Shown: positions 1-12,100 of the stretch, piece by piece
Numbering within the stretch: position 1 is the stretch's first letter
Layout: every line of letters starts with the position of its first letter
Source: Rosa chinensis
Taxonomy: Eukaryota; Streptophyta; Magnoliopsida; Rosales; Rosaceae
Length of the DNA: 64,000 bases
Reading direction: 5' to 3'
NCBI RefSeq assembly: GCF_002994745.2
Contig: NC_037092.1
Coordinates: forward strand, 85,170,824 to 85,234,823
Notes under the pieces: generated by a model
The model's database searches: none
What the model saw: only the letters and a program-made list of their open reading frames with translations
What the model was told of the DNA's origin: nothing
Program-made: the position numbers and the translations under genes

Positions 1-164
1 ATCAAAGTAAATGTGATGACTTCTAAGTCCAGAACGATAATGCACATTACCTGGCCAAAGGAGAGATGCCCAATTAGCAGGTGTAGTTAAAGTATTTGGA
101 TCAATATATTGTACTCGTATCTTTGATAAAATGTAAAAGGTTTGAGAAACTATTGTCGTTTCTC

Positions 165-2050
165 ACTGGCATACTCTACTAGTATAGACACACCGACCTT
201 TGGGATGATTGGTAAATATTTGAAGTCTTTACCCTGTCAGAATTGGAGTCCATTTAATCTTATGAACTGAATGGGCCAATAAAATGTTGAAATGGAAATA
301 GGAATTTCAATTTGATGCATTTGAAATCGTATTCCTAAACAAATCTGTTCTGTCTGTCTCATCAACGCAAGCCTAATGAATAACAACTCTTACGATCAAA
401 GTGTATAACACCAATACTCATCTTTCCAAACTTCATATCATAACTCGATTGCTCTCTGATTTTTCATTAAACAGCGTTCATGTTCTTGTCTAAATTACAA
501 CGAATTTAATTTGATGTGTACACACATCAATTCTTGCTTTCATTTCTGCAAAACTAAATGCATATTTCATCTTAAAATTTAAGTGCGGTCATGCAATACC
601 ATACTTATGTGCGTCTTTATACCAATCTGAATGACATAATTTGAAGAACACTATAGTCTGTGAAAAAAATACATTCATCATGTATCATCGTGATCATGTA
701 TCCAATAAAAATAAAAAATCAATTGGATCCAAAAGAAGTAGACTCACTGAAAACTATCCAAAGGCATGGTTTAGTCAGTTTTTTTTATGATCATTGAGCT
801 AATTAAGCAAAATAAAATCTTTTTCTCCTTTCTGTTCTTGTCTTCAAAATAATTAGGACAATGTATGCAACAAGGAAACAAAGCAATTGGAACCAAAATG
901 CTCAGAGCAATAATGTTATTAACTTAACAACACATCGAATGCTTAATTGGCAATAATGTAGTAGTTAGGTGGACGATGGTAGTATGAAATTACCATCTTT
1001 GTTTTGGTTCCTCAACAGTTGTGCCTTCATAGAAGGGACAACTATGGCAACATGGACACCATTCCCGCCAGCCTTGCCTGATAATGAGCATAAACCTGCT
1101 TATAAGCCATAGGTATCATGGAGTTCCCCCTGAAAATGAACAGTAATTATGTTGACGACTGTAATCACATTTTAGCAAGAATATTGGAGAACAAATTTCT
1201 GAAAGTTAAAAACGTTAGCTAATACATGCAAAACAGGCAAAGCAATGATGAGAGCATGGAATATCTTCCAATTTGGATGTAACACATACAGATTTCTACG
1301 AAACCAAGCCAAAGAGTTCTTTTTAAGGTTTGAGTATAGATTCAGTAAAATTAGAAAAACTAACATGATGAGAGCATGAATCATGTTCCAGTTTTGAGCA
1401 CTATCATCAGCAATATTTTACAGTGAAACACCATTACAACCTTTTTACTTTCTCAGTCGCAAAAGATGCAACCTTGGATTTGTTGCAACTTATAACACAA
1501 GTCTCCAATATAGGAGCCAGAAGCCAACAAAATACATAATATATACTATCAATCAATTTTCTCCCCCTACTTCTGGACTCTTTGTAATCAACTAGAAAAG
1601 CTAACAGAAGACCACCCTGCAGAATAGAATTTGTAATGGAAGGAGTATGAACACTCCTCACCCATCAACCAATTGAAATTAAGTTTAGTACCCTGAATCA
1701 ACAATCAGTGAGTTAAACCAAACCACAAATCATTAATCACAATCACACTTACCGTACACTAAAGATTTCAACTTTCCCACAATCTATAAGTAGAAAAAAT
1801 ATTTCGCAAATCTAAATTTCCAATACCCAAAAAGTTGAATCCACCGAGTAGAAAGTACCTTAATTAATCATAATGATAGGAGAAAGTAGAGCAGAGTAGA
1901 AAGTACCTTAATTAATCAGCGGACAAAGAATGTGGAGGAAGGGACGACGGAGTTGGAGGAAGAAGCGTGTAACATCCACGCGCCGAATCTGAGCGTTAGG
2001 TTGCGCGCGAATTTCTCGGTGTGATAGACTGGGCCATAGTTAGGGTGGTC
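165..2050. repeat. Duplicated segment, left copy
   Basis: This tract is similar, in the same orientation, to 27,330-28,790. Landmarks occur in the same order in both: the 'ggcatactcta' block, the 'gtccaattaatcttatg'-like block, 'caattggaacca', 'aagatttcaactttcccac', 'gacgacggagttgga' and 'gactgggcc'. Similarity is patchy with indels, so the duplication is not recent. On the minus strand the block near 1,907-2,030 reads like a 5' exon (see the partner at 28,598-28,705), ending at a good donor AAG/GTACTTT at 1,907. A possible second minus-strand exon follows an acceptor near 1,128 and gives a short frame containing MAYKQVYAHYQAR. No longer gene can be built inside the window. Confidence 0.6.
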
Positions 2051-2059
2051 GGTTTCCAA

Positions 2060-3731
2060 GCACGACCCAACCCATGTGGGTGACCCAAGTCAAGGCCCAC
2101 CTTCGGTGAAGGCGTGAAGCAAAGTTTGCTTGCCTTGTGTTAGTCCAGAACCCAAATTTCCTCAAGTCCTATGGAAAATTTACTCCAGAACCGTGTCAAT
2201 AGTAAAATGCATATTATGCTTATGCAGCTGTTATATTTGGGTGGTCGGGTTCCTCGAATGACCCGACCCATGTACTTGGGCCGAGCCTATTTAAGTAATG
2301 GGCCATTGGAAAGTTGGGTCAACAGTGGGAGGGCCGAGGCCTCATACTTTGACTCGGAGCAAATTCTTTATCACCAGTTGGCTAGTGATTGATTTGGAAG
2401 TATTTACACTAATTGTATCAGCGTGAGATTGTTTACCTCAAACAAGAACAACTTTCAGTTGTAGCCTGCTACACCAAGTTGAAAGGTGTGTGGATGAATT
2501 GGCCTCTTATACATATTCAATATGCAATTGTGGAGTTCAATAAGATCGTCAAGAACCGATGCAATTTCTTATGGGAACTCAATTAATCTTATACTAGTGC
2601 TCGTGGATAGATCCTTTTGATGAATTTACTCCCATCAGTGCGTCGAGCCTAATCTTCTATTTACCAAGAGAAGAGACAGCGCACTCTCAGTGCTGCTCAA
2701 GGTTATAAAATTAAAAAGTCATAATGAAATTATCTATTCTGGTAAAATAAAAAATACATTAAAAATAAAATTGAGAAACTTCCACATTTTCCTCATTGTG
2801 TCTTGTACGCATATGAGGCTAGTAATTAAAATTAGAACCATATGGCAAAAAATGATGTGCATCTTTCCAATGCAATGTTCATGGTCACATACTCACATGT
2901 ATTGCTTGTATTTTAAAGAGATTGGTTTTTTGATAAAATTGAAACATTATGCTCTGTAGATTAAAGAATAGTACAGAAAACTACTCTAGTAAACATTTCT
3001 GCTTTGAATAGTCTATGCCACATACAAACACCTCGCCTTGTAGGCAATCTATTATACCTAGTCTCATATGCCTAGTATGCAATTGTGATACGCTAAAACC
3101 AAGTACTTCCACAAGACTCATGGAGGTATTGCTACAAGTAAAGACAATAAAACTAGGACAAAACCTATCAAGCAACTACGGGTTCCTTACCCTTTGACGG
3201 ATTGGAACCATGGACTAACTCCGCAAGGGTGAATTTCGGTAATCCATTCACCAATTTCTCCTCCTTCTTGGGAATCTTGAGCTTCTTTGCCAAAGACTTC
3301 TTCATAAGTGATGCAGAAAGCGTGAACACGATAGTAAAAGGCTCCGTTAAGCGTCGAAAGCAATATGAGATGAGCTAGAATCCACTAGCAATTACGGGCA
3401 CAACCGTAAGAAACATAGAGAAATTGCTCTAATATTTGGTCTTTTTATTGATAACTTGAATGAAAATTATAATTGAAGAGGTGTCTTATATAGGGCACAT
3501 AGAATAAACCTAATACAACTAGAAAACAAAAAGAACAATTTATTATAGACTAAAACTAGGAAACCTAATTAAATAAAAATCGAAAATAAAATCCTAGATA
3601 TTAAAGAATATTACGCAAACATATATTTGGAATCCCAACTAAGATTTTGCTCAAGAATTCCGATATATCCAAAAGAGTAATTTATGATTAATTCCATCAT
3701 TAATAAACCTATTTGAATACCAATTTTCAAT
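2060..3731. other. No supported gene
   Basis: Mostly AT-rich non-coding sequence. The first part has GC-rich words such as 'gacccgaccca' and 'gggccgagcc', common in degenerate plant transposons. A minus-strand frame at 3,168-3,305 could encode a 45-residue lysine-rich peptide beginning MKKSLAKKLKIPKK, but I recognise no family and see no splice context. From 3,310 to 3,731 the sequence is AT-rich without coding signal. Confidence 0.4.
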
Positions 3732-3739
3732 ATTCAAAT

Positions 3740-4844
3740 TAGGCCTGGGATCGGGTCGGTTTCAGTTAAAAAACTGTGAAACCGAAATAGAAAACTAACT
3801 CCTATAAACGGTTCGGTTATGATGTCAAAAAGTTTGGAACCGTTTTGGAACCGAACCGACTCTAAACGGTTCGGTTCTTGCTTTTTTCGGTTTTTTTGCA
3901 TTCTTTGGAGACCCGCCTGATACTTCACTTCCACTTCCACTTGCAGGGAAATATCAACAGCCTTTCTTGAATCCATGTCGGCCATACCAATGAGTGAAGG
4001 ACAGAGACAAGAATAATATAATTGAAATTTGAAAGCATGATTCTTAAAGAGTCAAAAGCAAACATGATCTGTAGTACTGCTTTGTGTGTTCTAGTCCATC
4101 ATGATTCATGACCACTGACCACAAACTGACAAATTCAAAGCAAAAATCTTTCAAAAATCCCACTGAGGATACAATTCTCAATTATGGGTATTTTTAAAAG
4201 AATGGTTTCTTACCATTTCTGGGTTCCACTCGAACTCACGAAGTGCTCAGACTTGTGCAATTTCCTCTCCTTCTCTGGTGCGCAAGCCTTTTTGATCTGA
4301 CCCAAGCTCAGAAGACATCGTCGTTCTCCTCCAATGGTGGTGGCAGTGCGAGGAAGCAGAGCAGCATCTGATTTCGGCAGGTTTAGCCTCCAGAGCTTCT
4401 TCTCGTATTGGATCTTCGGGTGCTCAGACTGGTACAAATCCCTCTTCTTCTTCTTCAATGGTTTCAAAAGAATTCCCTCTTCGAGATGTGATCCCCAATT
4501 TTTCAATTTGAGAGATGAGTTCCAATTTTTCCGGGTTTGATCGAAGGGAAATGGAAATAAGAAAATTTATGTTTCACGTTTTGGCTATAAACGTCCATGA
4601 TCTCATGCGGACTAGTTTATTTTAGCCATATAAGCTTGGAAAAACAACCAATTATATAATGACACATGTACTTCGGTTCTTCCAAGTTTAAAAAGACTCA
4701 CACCGAAACCGAACCGTAAACGCAGCTTCAAGAACCGAATCGTAACAAATGTAAGTTAACATTTTGAAGAACCGAACCGAACCGGATTTTTCGGTGCGGG
4801 TCGGTGCGGTTTTCCCGGTTCTACGGTTCTAAGTCCCAGCCCTA
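3740..4844. mobile_element. Non-autonomous hAT-type element, 1.1 kb
   Basis: The ends are imperfect inverted repeats: TAGGCCTGGGATC at the left and, on the other strand, TAGGGCTGGGACT at the right. An exact 8-bp direct repeat ATTCAAAT flanks it (3,732-3,739 and 4,845-4,852), the target duplication size of the hAT superfamily. Subterminal regions carry many 'aaccgaacc' words, typical of plant hAT relatives. There is no transposase. Two minus-strand open stretches lie inside: one starting at 3,985 (MADMDSRKAVDISLQ...) and one of 98 residues (4,210-4,506) that ends beside a donor-like ATG/GTAAGA, so the element may carry captured host exons; I cannot name their source. Confidence 0.85.
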
Positions 4845-5382
4845 ATTCAAATCATTCTTCTTAATGTGCAGAAGCTGCTTTCTTTTTGAGATTCTTTGTT
4901 GAAGTTGGCTAAAATCTCGTCCTACATCAATAAGTGAGACATTCACAACCTTAAGCTCCTTTGCCTTATTCTTGGCCCCTTTTGGCCTCCCCGGCCTCTT
5001 CTTGTAAACTTCCTTGATCGGTTTCACAAGGCACAATCTCATTGTCATAGAATCCAAGTTTGTCCTACCCACTGCCAAACTCAAACGCATCTTCTTTGGA
5101 GAAATTCCATCTTCTTCCACACGTTTTCTGCGCATACCACAACTAGAAGCCGCCTCCACGAGCTCTTTCTCAGCAGAACTACCACTCCCACTCAGCCTCT
5201 GCCCTGAACCTCCCGATATTAGTTCAATACCATTCTCTACCTATTCTTCCATGGATGCAGTATGCACCCTAGAGCTTCCTTCACCACGACCATAACAAGC
5301 CTACGGCAGATTTCCTTCCTCCTCTTTGGTTTAGCAGCTGGTAAAAACCTTTCCAAACCAACTTGTGGATTAGACTGTGCTC
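4842..5382 (-). pseudogene. AT-hook protein relic cut by two insertions
   Basis: Read leftward, the relic begins near 5,382 with a frame containing ERFLPAAKPKRRKE. It is interrupted by stops and frameshifts around 5,220-5,300 and continues as a 105-residue open stretch containing MRRKRVEEDG, a basic segment KKRPGRPKGAKNKAKE and a C-terminal part rich in Q, R and K. RPGRPKG is a canonical AT-hook core, a minor-groove DNA-binding motif of plant nuclear proteins. The frame ends at a TAG that is the first codon of the neighbouring hAT element (3,740-4,844), so the natural C-terminus is lost. The upstream end abuts the solo LTR at 5,388. The family beyond the AT-hook is not recognised; a dead gene or captured fragment is the likeliest reading. 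Confidence 0.5.
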
Positions 5383-5387
5383 CAAAC

Positions 5388-7226
5388 TTAAGGAATAGAT
5401 GGATTTCAAATCTTTTTAATTAGTGCGAAATTAGTTTAACCATTAAACTACTAACTAAACATAAAATCCATTCCTTTAACCCATGATCTTGGCTTATTGT
5501 GATATGTATATAAACATAGCATGCATAGTAAGGAAGAACAAAGAAGTAGTTTATGTTCTACTCACCCTTGGAGCGTGATTTTAATCCGATCCAAGTGAAC
5601 CACCAAAGTTCCTCTCCTTGATCTCTTCTTGTGTGTGTCTCCTCCACCTTGAAGCACCTTGGATTAAGGACTCCTTCTTGTACTTGTAATCTTCTCTTTA
5701 ATGTAACAAGTAAAGCCACAAAAGGATATGGCCTCTAAGGATCTTCACCAAGTGAATCAAGAGATAAAGAAAGATGAAAGAAAAGAAGAAATTATGCAAG
5801 TGTTCTTTTTTCCTTTAATTTTGTAATGGACCAAGGGAGAACTCTCTCTCTCTCTCTCAAATATGAAAATAATAGTGTGGAGACACACTTATTATTATGT
5901 CCATGCTTTCACTTTTATATAATAGGAAACAACTCCAATTACTAAAAGAAAAATATTGACTTTCATAAAGCCAATATGTTGGCTGGTTCATACATGTTAT
6001 TGGGCACTAAAAAATGTGTCTTGGGCTTTCATTTAAATCTCACTTAGTGAAGCCCAAGTCCACACCAAAAAACCCGACAATCGTTTAGGCCCAATAGGTT
6101 CGGTTTTACCCGAAAATCCTAATTATGTCCAAATAATAAATCTAATTAATTATTTGGTCATAACCAACTCTTGTTTAATCTTCTTCATATACAATCTCAA
6201 TTATCCACTTATATGGTGTGCGATCTCTTAGGTTCTAATTAACAAGACAATGAAGTTTATAGAAACCATTCTATTTTGTTTACGAATCAAAAACTCCATG
6301 TTTGATTCTCCCGTGTTATTATGATTATAAATGTTTATTAATCCTCGGGGACTTCACAAGTCATGAGTGACGTCTTGCAACATATCATGACTACCCTAGT
6401 TAATGTAGAATGACAAATAACCTATTCAATTGGAATTACAATACAATACGGTCCTTCTCTAACACAATGTTCTAAATCACATCATTGAGGTATGGAATTG
6501 ATATGTCAATCCCCTAATGTGATTTTCATTGTTATGTGATTCTTAGAATGTGATTAAAAACTCCTTTTTAAATCTCATTCAATGCTTTGGCCAAAAACTC
6601 ATTGAATCACATCTTTGAACATACACCTTATTTACTTAAGGATACAGATTCCTTGTTATACACTCACATGTCTCCATGACCGAATTGATTATACCAATGA
6701 ATGCATCTATTATATTAAGGGACACAATGTTATTGCATCATCAAGAGATAATCCATTCACTCATAAGACAACTATGGTGTCTCAGGTCAAATGACTAATT
6801 TGTATTATTGCAATTTAGAGTTCAAGTTTTACATGTAAGTAAGACTCCATACAAGAACTCTAATGATCGCGTTCAGTGTACTCTTTAAGTTAAGAGCACC
6901 CACATACTTGTATTAGTGTCTCTACACAAATGATAAGAGACATATCATCCTCCATATTGAGCATACATAGTATGTGCTAGTCTTTCCGGATTATCAATGT
7001 CCAAGTGATAATCCTATGACTAGGAACTTTTTAGGATAAGAGTGTGAAAGAGTAAACGTCTCACACATCTAACTCTTTAGATTACTTTCTCTTTAACTCA
7101 TATTCCTCGGACGTTGTTCAATCAAATATTAAATATAAGCAATGAACAATAAACTTGCCATTTTGATTAATAATAATTACAATAATAATTACATCAAAAT
7201 GATTGTTTTAGAACACAATTCCTTCA
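5388..7226 (-). mobile_element. Solo LTR, 1.84 kb
   Basis: Flanked by an exact 5-bp direct repeat CAAAC (5,383-5,387 and 7,227-7,231), the target duplication size of LTR retrotransposons. On the minus strand it starts TGAAGGAATTGTG; the other end, CTATTCCTTAA, is the near-inverse of this, with CA changed to AA. No gag, pol, primer-binding site or second LTR is found, so recombination between LTRs probably removed the interior. A (TC)n stretch lies near 5,840-5,860. The wording (blocks like 'gactagcacatactatgtat' on the minus strand) resembles a long-LTR family I associate with many plant genomes, but I cannot assign copia or gypsy from the LTR alone. Confidence 0.75.
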
Positions 7227-7231
7227 CAAAC

Positions 7232-9149
7232 ACCAACGACGGTCCAATATATGGTAACAAATGTCTTTGGAGAGACAAAGCTTAGTTTGTTTTAAGTCTT
7301 AAGATAAATATATTAGATTTCTAACCTGTACAGTCAAATGCAACTGTTTCATTATATAAAAATTTAATTGGGGTGGGGAGTTCGAGATGAATGTGGAAGT
7401 TTGCTCATATTTTTTTTCTATTTTTTGTCTTACTATGACAATTATTCCAAATGAATTTATTATGTATATTTTTTTTTTTAATTATGAAGCACATTTCAAG
7501 CACGTGTGGTTTTGATGTTTCAATTTTTCTGTCTTTCATTTTACTAACCGTTAGCGGCATCAACGAATTAGACGACGACGTGTTGCGTAAGGGGTCCAAA
7601 TCTGGTGGGGTTTTGGTTGGTGCACAAGCTCGTTGTCTTCTAAGTGATGGTGTTGCGGTGATGTGGTGGTGTTCCCTGAGTCATGGCGGTAGTGGGTGTG
7701 CTTGCAGTGATCATGGTGACGGAGGTCATGGTGTGCGTGGAACGCTCTTGCTCAGAGAAGTGAAGGCTAAAGTTGGGCTTGGCCAGTCTTGTTGGGCCTT
7801 GGGCTTTGCGCTATTGCTTTTGGGCCTTTTAGGTTTCTTAGGCTTCTAATTAGTTAGTTGTTTCTTTTTAATAATTTCCTACTTTTTTTTATGGAGCCAT
7901 GCACTTTTTGTATTTGTACAATGCCTATTTACTATGACAAACATAATGATATCATATTTTATAGGCTTGCTTTTCTTAAGTGAGCGATAATTGTATAATG
8001 AGTAGACTTATCCCTTATATACCACCGTGATACAACCACAACTTCTTATTTGTGTATATATAACCGCGAATGAGTATATATTGGCCATTCTAACTTGAGT
8101 ATCAAAAACAAGTCAATTTGACTCTATTAAAAAAAAAAACCATTTTAAATCATTTCATTATTAATATTTATTTTCTAGACTAAATGGTATTATAGATATT
8201 TTATAATTCGATAAAGTCTGTGACACCAAGTGATTTGCATCACATCACTTCTTCCCTATTCAAGATCTAGGGAGTTCTGCAGAATGAACCACATCTTTAG
8301 ATTCAGGGACCAAGGCAGTTAGGTTAATTTGTCCCAATAAGACCAATTGACCAAATAAAAGTAGTGCTGAAATGAAACAAACAATATATAAAATCCAAAG
8401 CTCCACAATTCAAAACAACTAATCCTAACAGTATATACGCCATTCATTTTCATTTGTAAACAACGCACTCTATTGATTTACCGAAACTGCTTCGGCCATA
8501 AAAAAACGCAAGTATATTATGAATGCATGCCAATTATGACACTGTCAATAGCAGATATATACAAATCGGAATTACTTTCCAATACTAAAATACACCATCT
8601 ACCACAACTTGCCCGTACAATCTCTCACCCACTAAATATCTTCATTTGGAACAGAGGGGAAGACATGAAACGCCAAACACTAATCGAACATCAATAAATC
8701 ATATTTCTACAACAGAAATGATGGTGAAATAATTAGTGGGTTGCTCTACGTGCAAGATGATTTTCGGACAAAAGGATGCTTGTTCTTCTAAAGTCATATA
8801 TCCCATTGCCAGATCTGGCATAGACCATCACTGAAGTTATAACAAGCACGCGCTCTACCAGGAGTACCAGCGTAAGCCAAGATTTGATGGCTGAACACGG
8901 GATTCCAAAGCAAATTATAGAACATGGATGAGTTGTCATCCTGCTTCTTTCCGTTGAATAGAGCTGGTATCAAAAGCAAAGATATAAGCAGTGGAATTAT
9001 GCCTTTTCTTTTTCTTCTTTAAATAGGTGAAAGTATTGTTTTTTGATCGCTTTCATGGAAGTTGTGAGTGCAGATATGAGCACTATGAAGCAGTAAAATC
9101 AGTGGAATTTACCTTATTACCATCACAACTTATAGCTGAATATATCATT
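7232..9149. other. 3' flank of the kinase gene, no firm gene
   Basis: The plus-strand frame at 7,451-7,849 (132 codons) is compositionally odd, with Gly/Leu-rich repeats and a hydrophobic tail, and has no recognisable domain; I treat it as chance or transposon-derived. On the minus strand two overlapping short frames (8,733-8,979) could be 3' UTR of the kinase gene or a relic; one contains NGKKQDDNSSMFYNLLW and matches no family I know. The rest is AT-rich and non-coding. Confidence 0.35.
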
Positions 9150-12100
9150 TCAACTCTGCCTGTGGTGATTGTAAGGAGATACTGATCCAGAAGACGTGGG
9201 AGGAAGCGGCTTATTTACAAATGGATGTTTTAAAAGCTGAGCAGCAGTGGGACGATTATCTGGCTCAACTTGTAAGCATAGATGGATAAACTCTTGTGCC
9301 TCTCCTGAAAGAGAATCAGGAACCAGAGGGAGCTTCCCCTCCATAAGTTTCCATAATACCGCCATCTGTTTAAAGAATAGATAATGTTATCCAAACAAAA
9401 TCGAGGTTGAAGAGATAAATAGTCCAGTCATTCTGAACCATAAAGAGTCTAATGAAAATGGCACAAACCCATTCGAGATCAGGGTATGGAACCTTCCCAG
9501 TTAACATCTCCAACACAGTACATCCAAGACTCCATATATCAGCTGGAAGGCCATAACCTGGATTTCCAGGTTTAGCAAGCTGCACAATAATAGCTTGGCT
9601 AAGAAATCCTAAAAAAGTGGACACAACGTACTACAAGATAGAATCATCATACGCAACGTACTACAGGATAGAATCATCATACGCAACCTCTTGGTCAATA
9701 AACTGGTAATGTATAAGTATCTTGCACCTTTTCAAATTTGCAAAAGCCAAGACATCACCTAAATGCTAGAAAAAGATAATTCATATGATACAAAGGAAAA
9801 ATAGAAGCAGGCAAGATTCAGATTGCAAGATACCTCCAACCAAAATCCCATCCCCATCAATCACAAACATCCATCAGCCTATAAAGCTATCTAGCCTTAC
9901 AAAAAAAAAGTTACGGAAAGTCATTGGGGAGAAATTGCAGGTTCAAACACACGATACAAAACAATTGTTGCGCCAACAAATAATCTCCTTGGTACTTGAG
10001 CAATCATTGCCACAAGCATAAAGAATTTACTGTTGATTCTGAAATGACCATCTTAACTGACACTGTTAACTATCATAATTACTTTCTGAACTTAATCTAA
10101 TTTCTTTAGGGATGCTCTTGGGACGAGTTAACTCAGTTGAGTTAACACAATCTAATGAAACTACATAATAGTGCTATGTATCTGGCTGTGTTCTTTGGAG
10201 AAAGAATTAATTATCTAATCAGAAACAGTTTGGCTCTGCTATCTAATGTTTTCTTCTTTTCTTAAAAACAATAAAGAAAGAGAACAAAGCGAAGAGGACA
10301 GTAAGGAGAGGGAAACAGGAGAAGATACATTAAAATTTACTTACACACTAAAAACAATTTTAAAAAGCTTACAGATTTAGTTTTATGCATCCTCCTTCCT
10401 CTCCTTTTCACCTTTCTCATTTCCCTTTCATACTTTTCCTTCTCTTTATTATGATTATAAAATAAATAAATATGTAGACATTCTGAAATAAGCCCACCAA
10501 GAGAGGGGAAATCAACATAATTCAGAAAGCTAGACATTAGCCAAGGGCCAGCACTGATGCATATACTGTTTCATAATTCCAAATGGTCGTATACTTTATA
10601 TTAGAACAATAAACCAAGTTACCTACGCAAAATAGACTAATTAATACATGTCATTACATTGCCCACCTTATAATTCCTATCTTCTTGTATTTCAAATTTG
10701 TTTTTGTTTTCTGGTAGAAATAGAATATAAGAAGTTATATCACTTTACTGATTCCTCCAGCCAATTGTTTACCAATATCCTCTGTTTCTAATAAATGGTA
10801 TATTTAGAATCCAACAACCTAACCAAAGCAACTAACAACAATTCTGTCAGAGTTCAAGAAGCATGAATCGTTCGTGAAAGTCATCCTACAAGGATCACTA
10901 AATTTATCAGTGATGGCAGCAGAATAAGATGGCAGTAGAATAAGACACGTGTGATTTATTTGGAAGTATTATAGGCATGTCCTCCAATAACAGAGGTCTT
11001 AAGCACACAAACTAATACAAAATTTTAAATTCAAAAGTGCAAAGGCAAACCTCAGGGGCCATCCAGTTTGCAGTTCCTTGGCGAGATAGTTTGTCATTCA
11101 TTTTGATAGCCTGCAAAGATGACGCAACACACAGTATAAGGAGAAATAATTCTCAACATTGTGGAAACTACTGAAAACAATCAAATACAATTGAATTTGG
11201 GGAATGGAAGACAAACCTTTGCCAATCCAAAGTCTGCAAGCTTGACAGATCCATTAGCATGCACCAAAATATTTGCGCATTTAATGTCCCTGAATGCAAG
11301 AATCACAAAGATGAGAATAGATGTACTAAAAATTGCAAGGCAAAGGATGATCAGGAACATTGTGATGGTGCACCAATTTGATTTCTCAGTTTTTTAGAAT
11401 GAATCCTCACATGAATATGGCTCATTGGTGGGACTTCAGAATCTTCTGAGATCAATACAACCAAAACCATAATTTTCACATATATATACATGTCACCTGA
11501 GTTACCTGTGAATCACATTTTGGTCGTGAAGATACTTCAGACCTTGCAAGATCTGTCTAGTGTATACAGAGACATGTGAATCTGTAAGAGGGTGCGTTTG
11601 ATATAGCTTTTGAAGGGAGCCTTTGGTTACAAGTTCCAGAAAGATATAGAGCTTTGATTCATCCTGCGAAGACCCATCAGAATATATAAATAATATAACG
11701 GTGCTCACAAATAAGTGGATTCACAGGGATAAGGAGCTATGAAAAATTAATACTGAATCAATAAATGGCTTAACTGCTTCACATCAAATACACCTACTAG
11801 AATTGATGCAACGAGTTTCTCATCCTATTGGACTCAAATAGAGGTATCATATAGTATGGACACTAGATGATAAGGTAACCTCTCAAATAAATGCATAACG
11901 TGTGGACAAGCATGTTTACAATTATGTACAGTGAGTTTGTATGTAAGAAAAAAGAAATTAAACAAAGATGCTAACTGCATGAAATAAATCCTGTGACAGA
12001 AAGGCAAAATATACCTCTGTTTGTGATTTATTTCGTATTACAATTATCTACAGTGAGTTTGTACGTGAGAGAGAAAAAAAATTAAACAAAGATGCTAACT

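Noticed and set aside
7451..7849. 132-codon plus-strand frame with hydrophobic ends
   Set aside because: Gly/Leu-rich low-complexity sequence without homology I recognise and no gene context.
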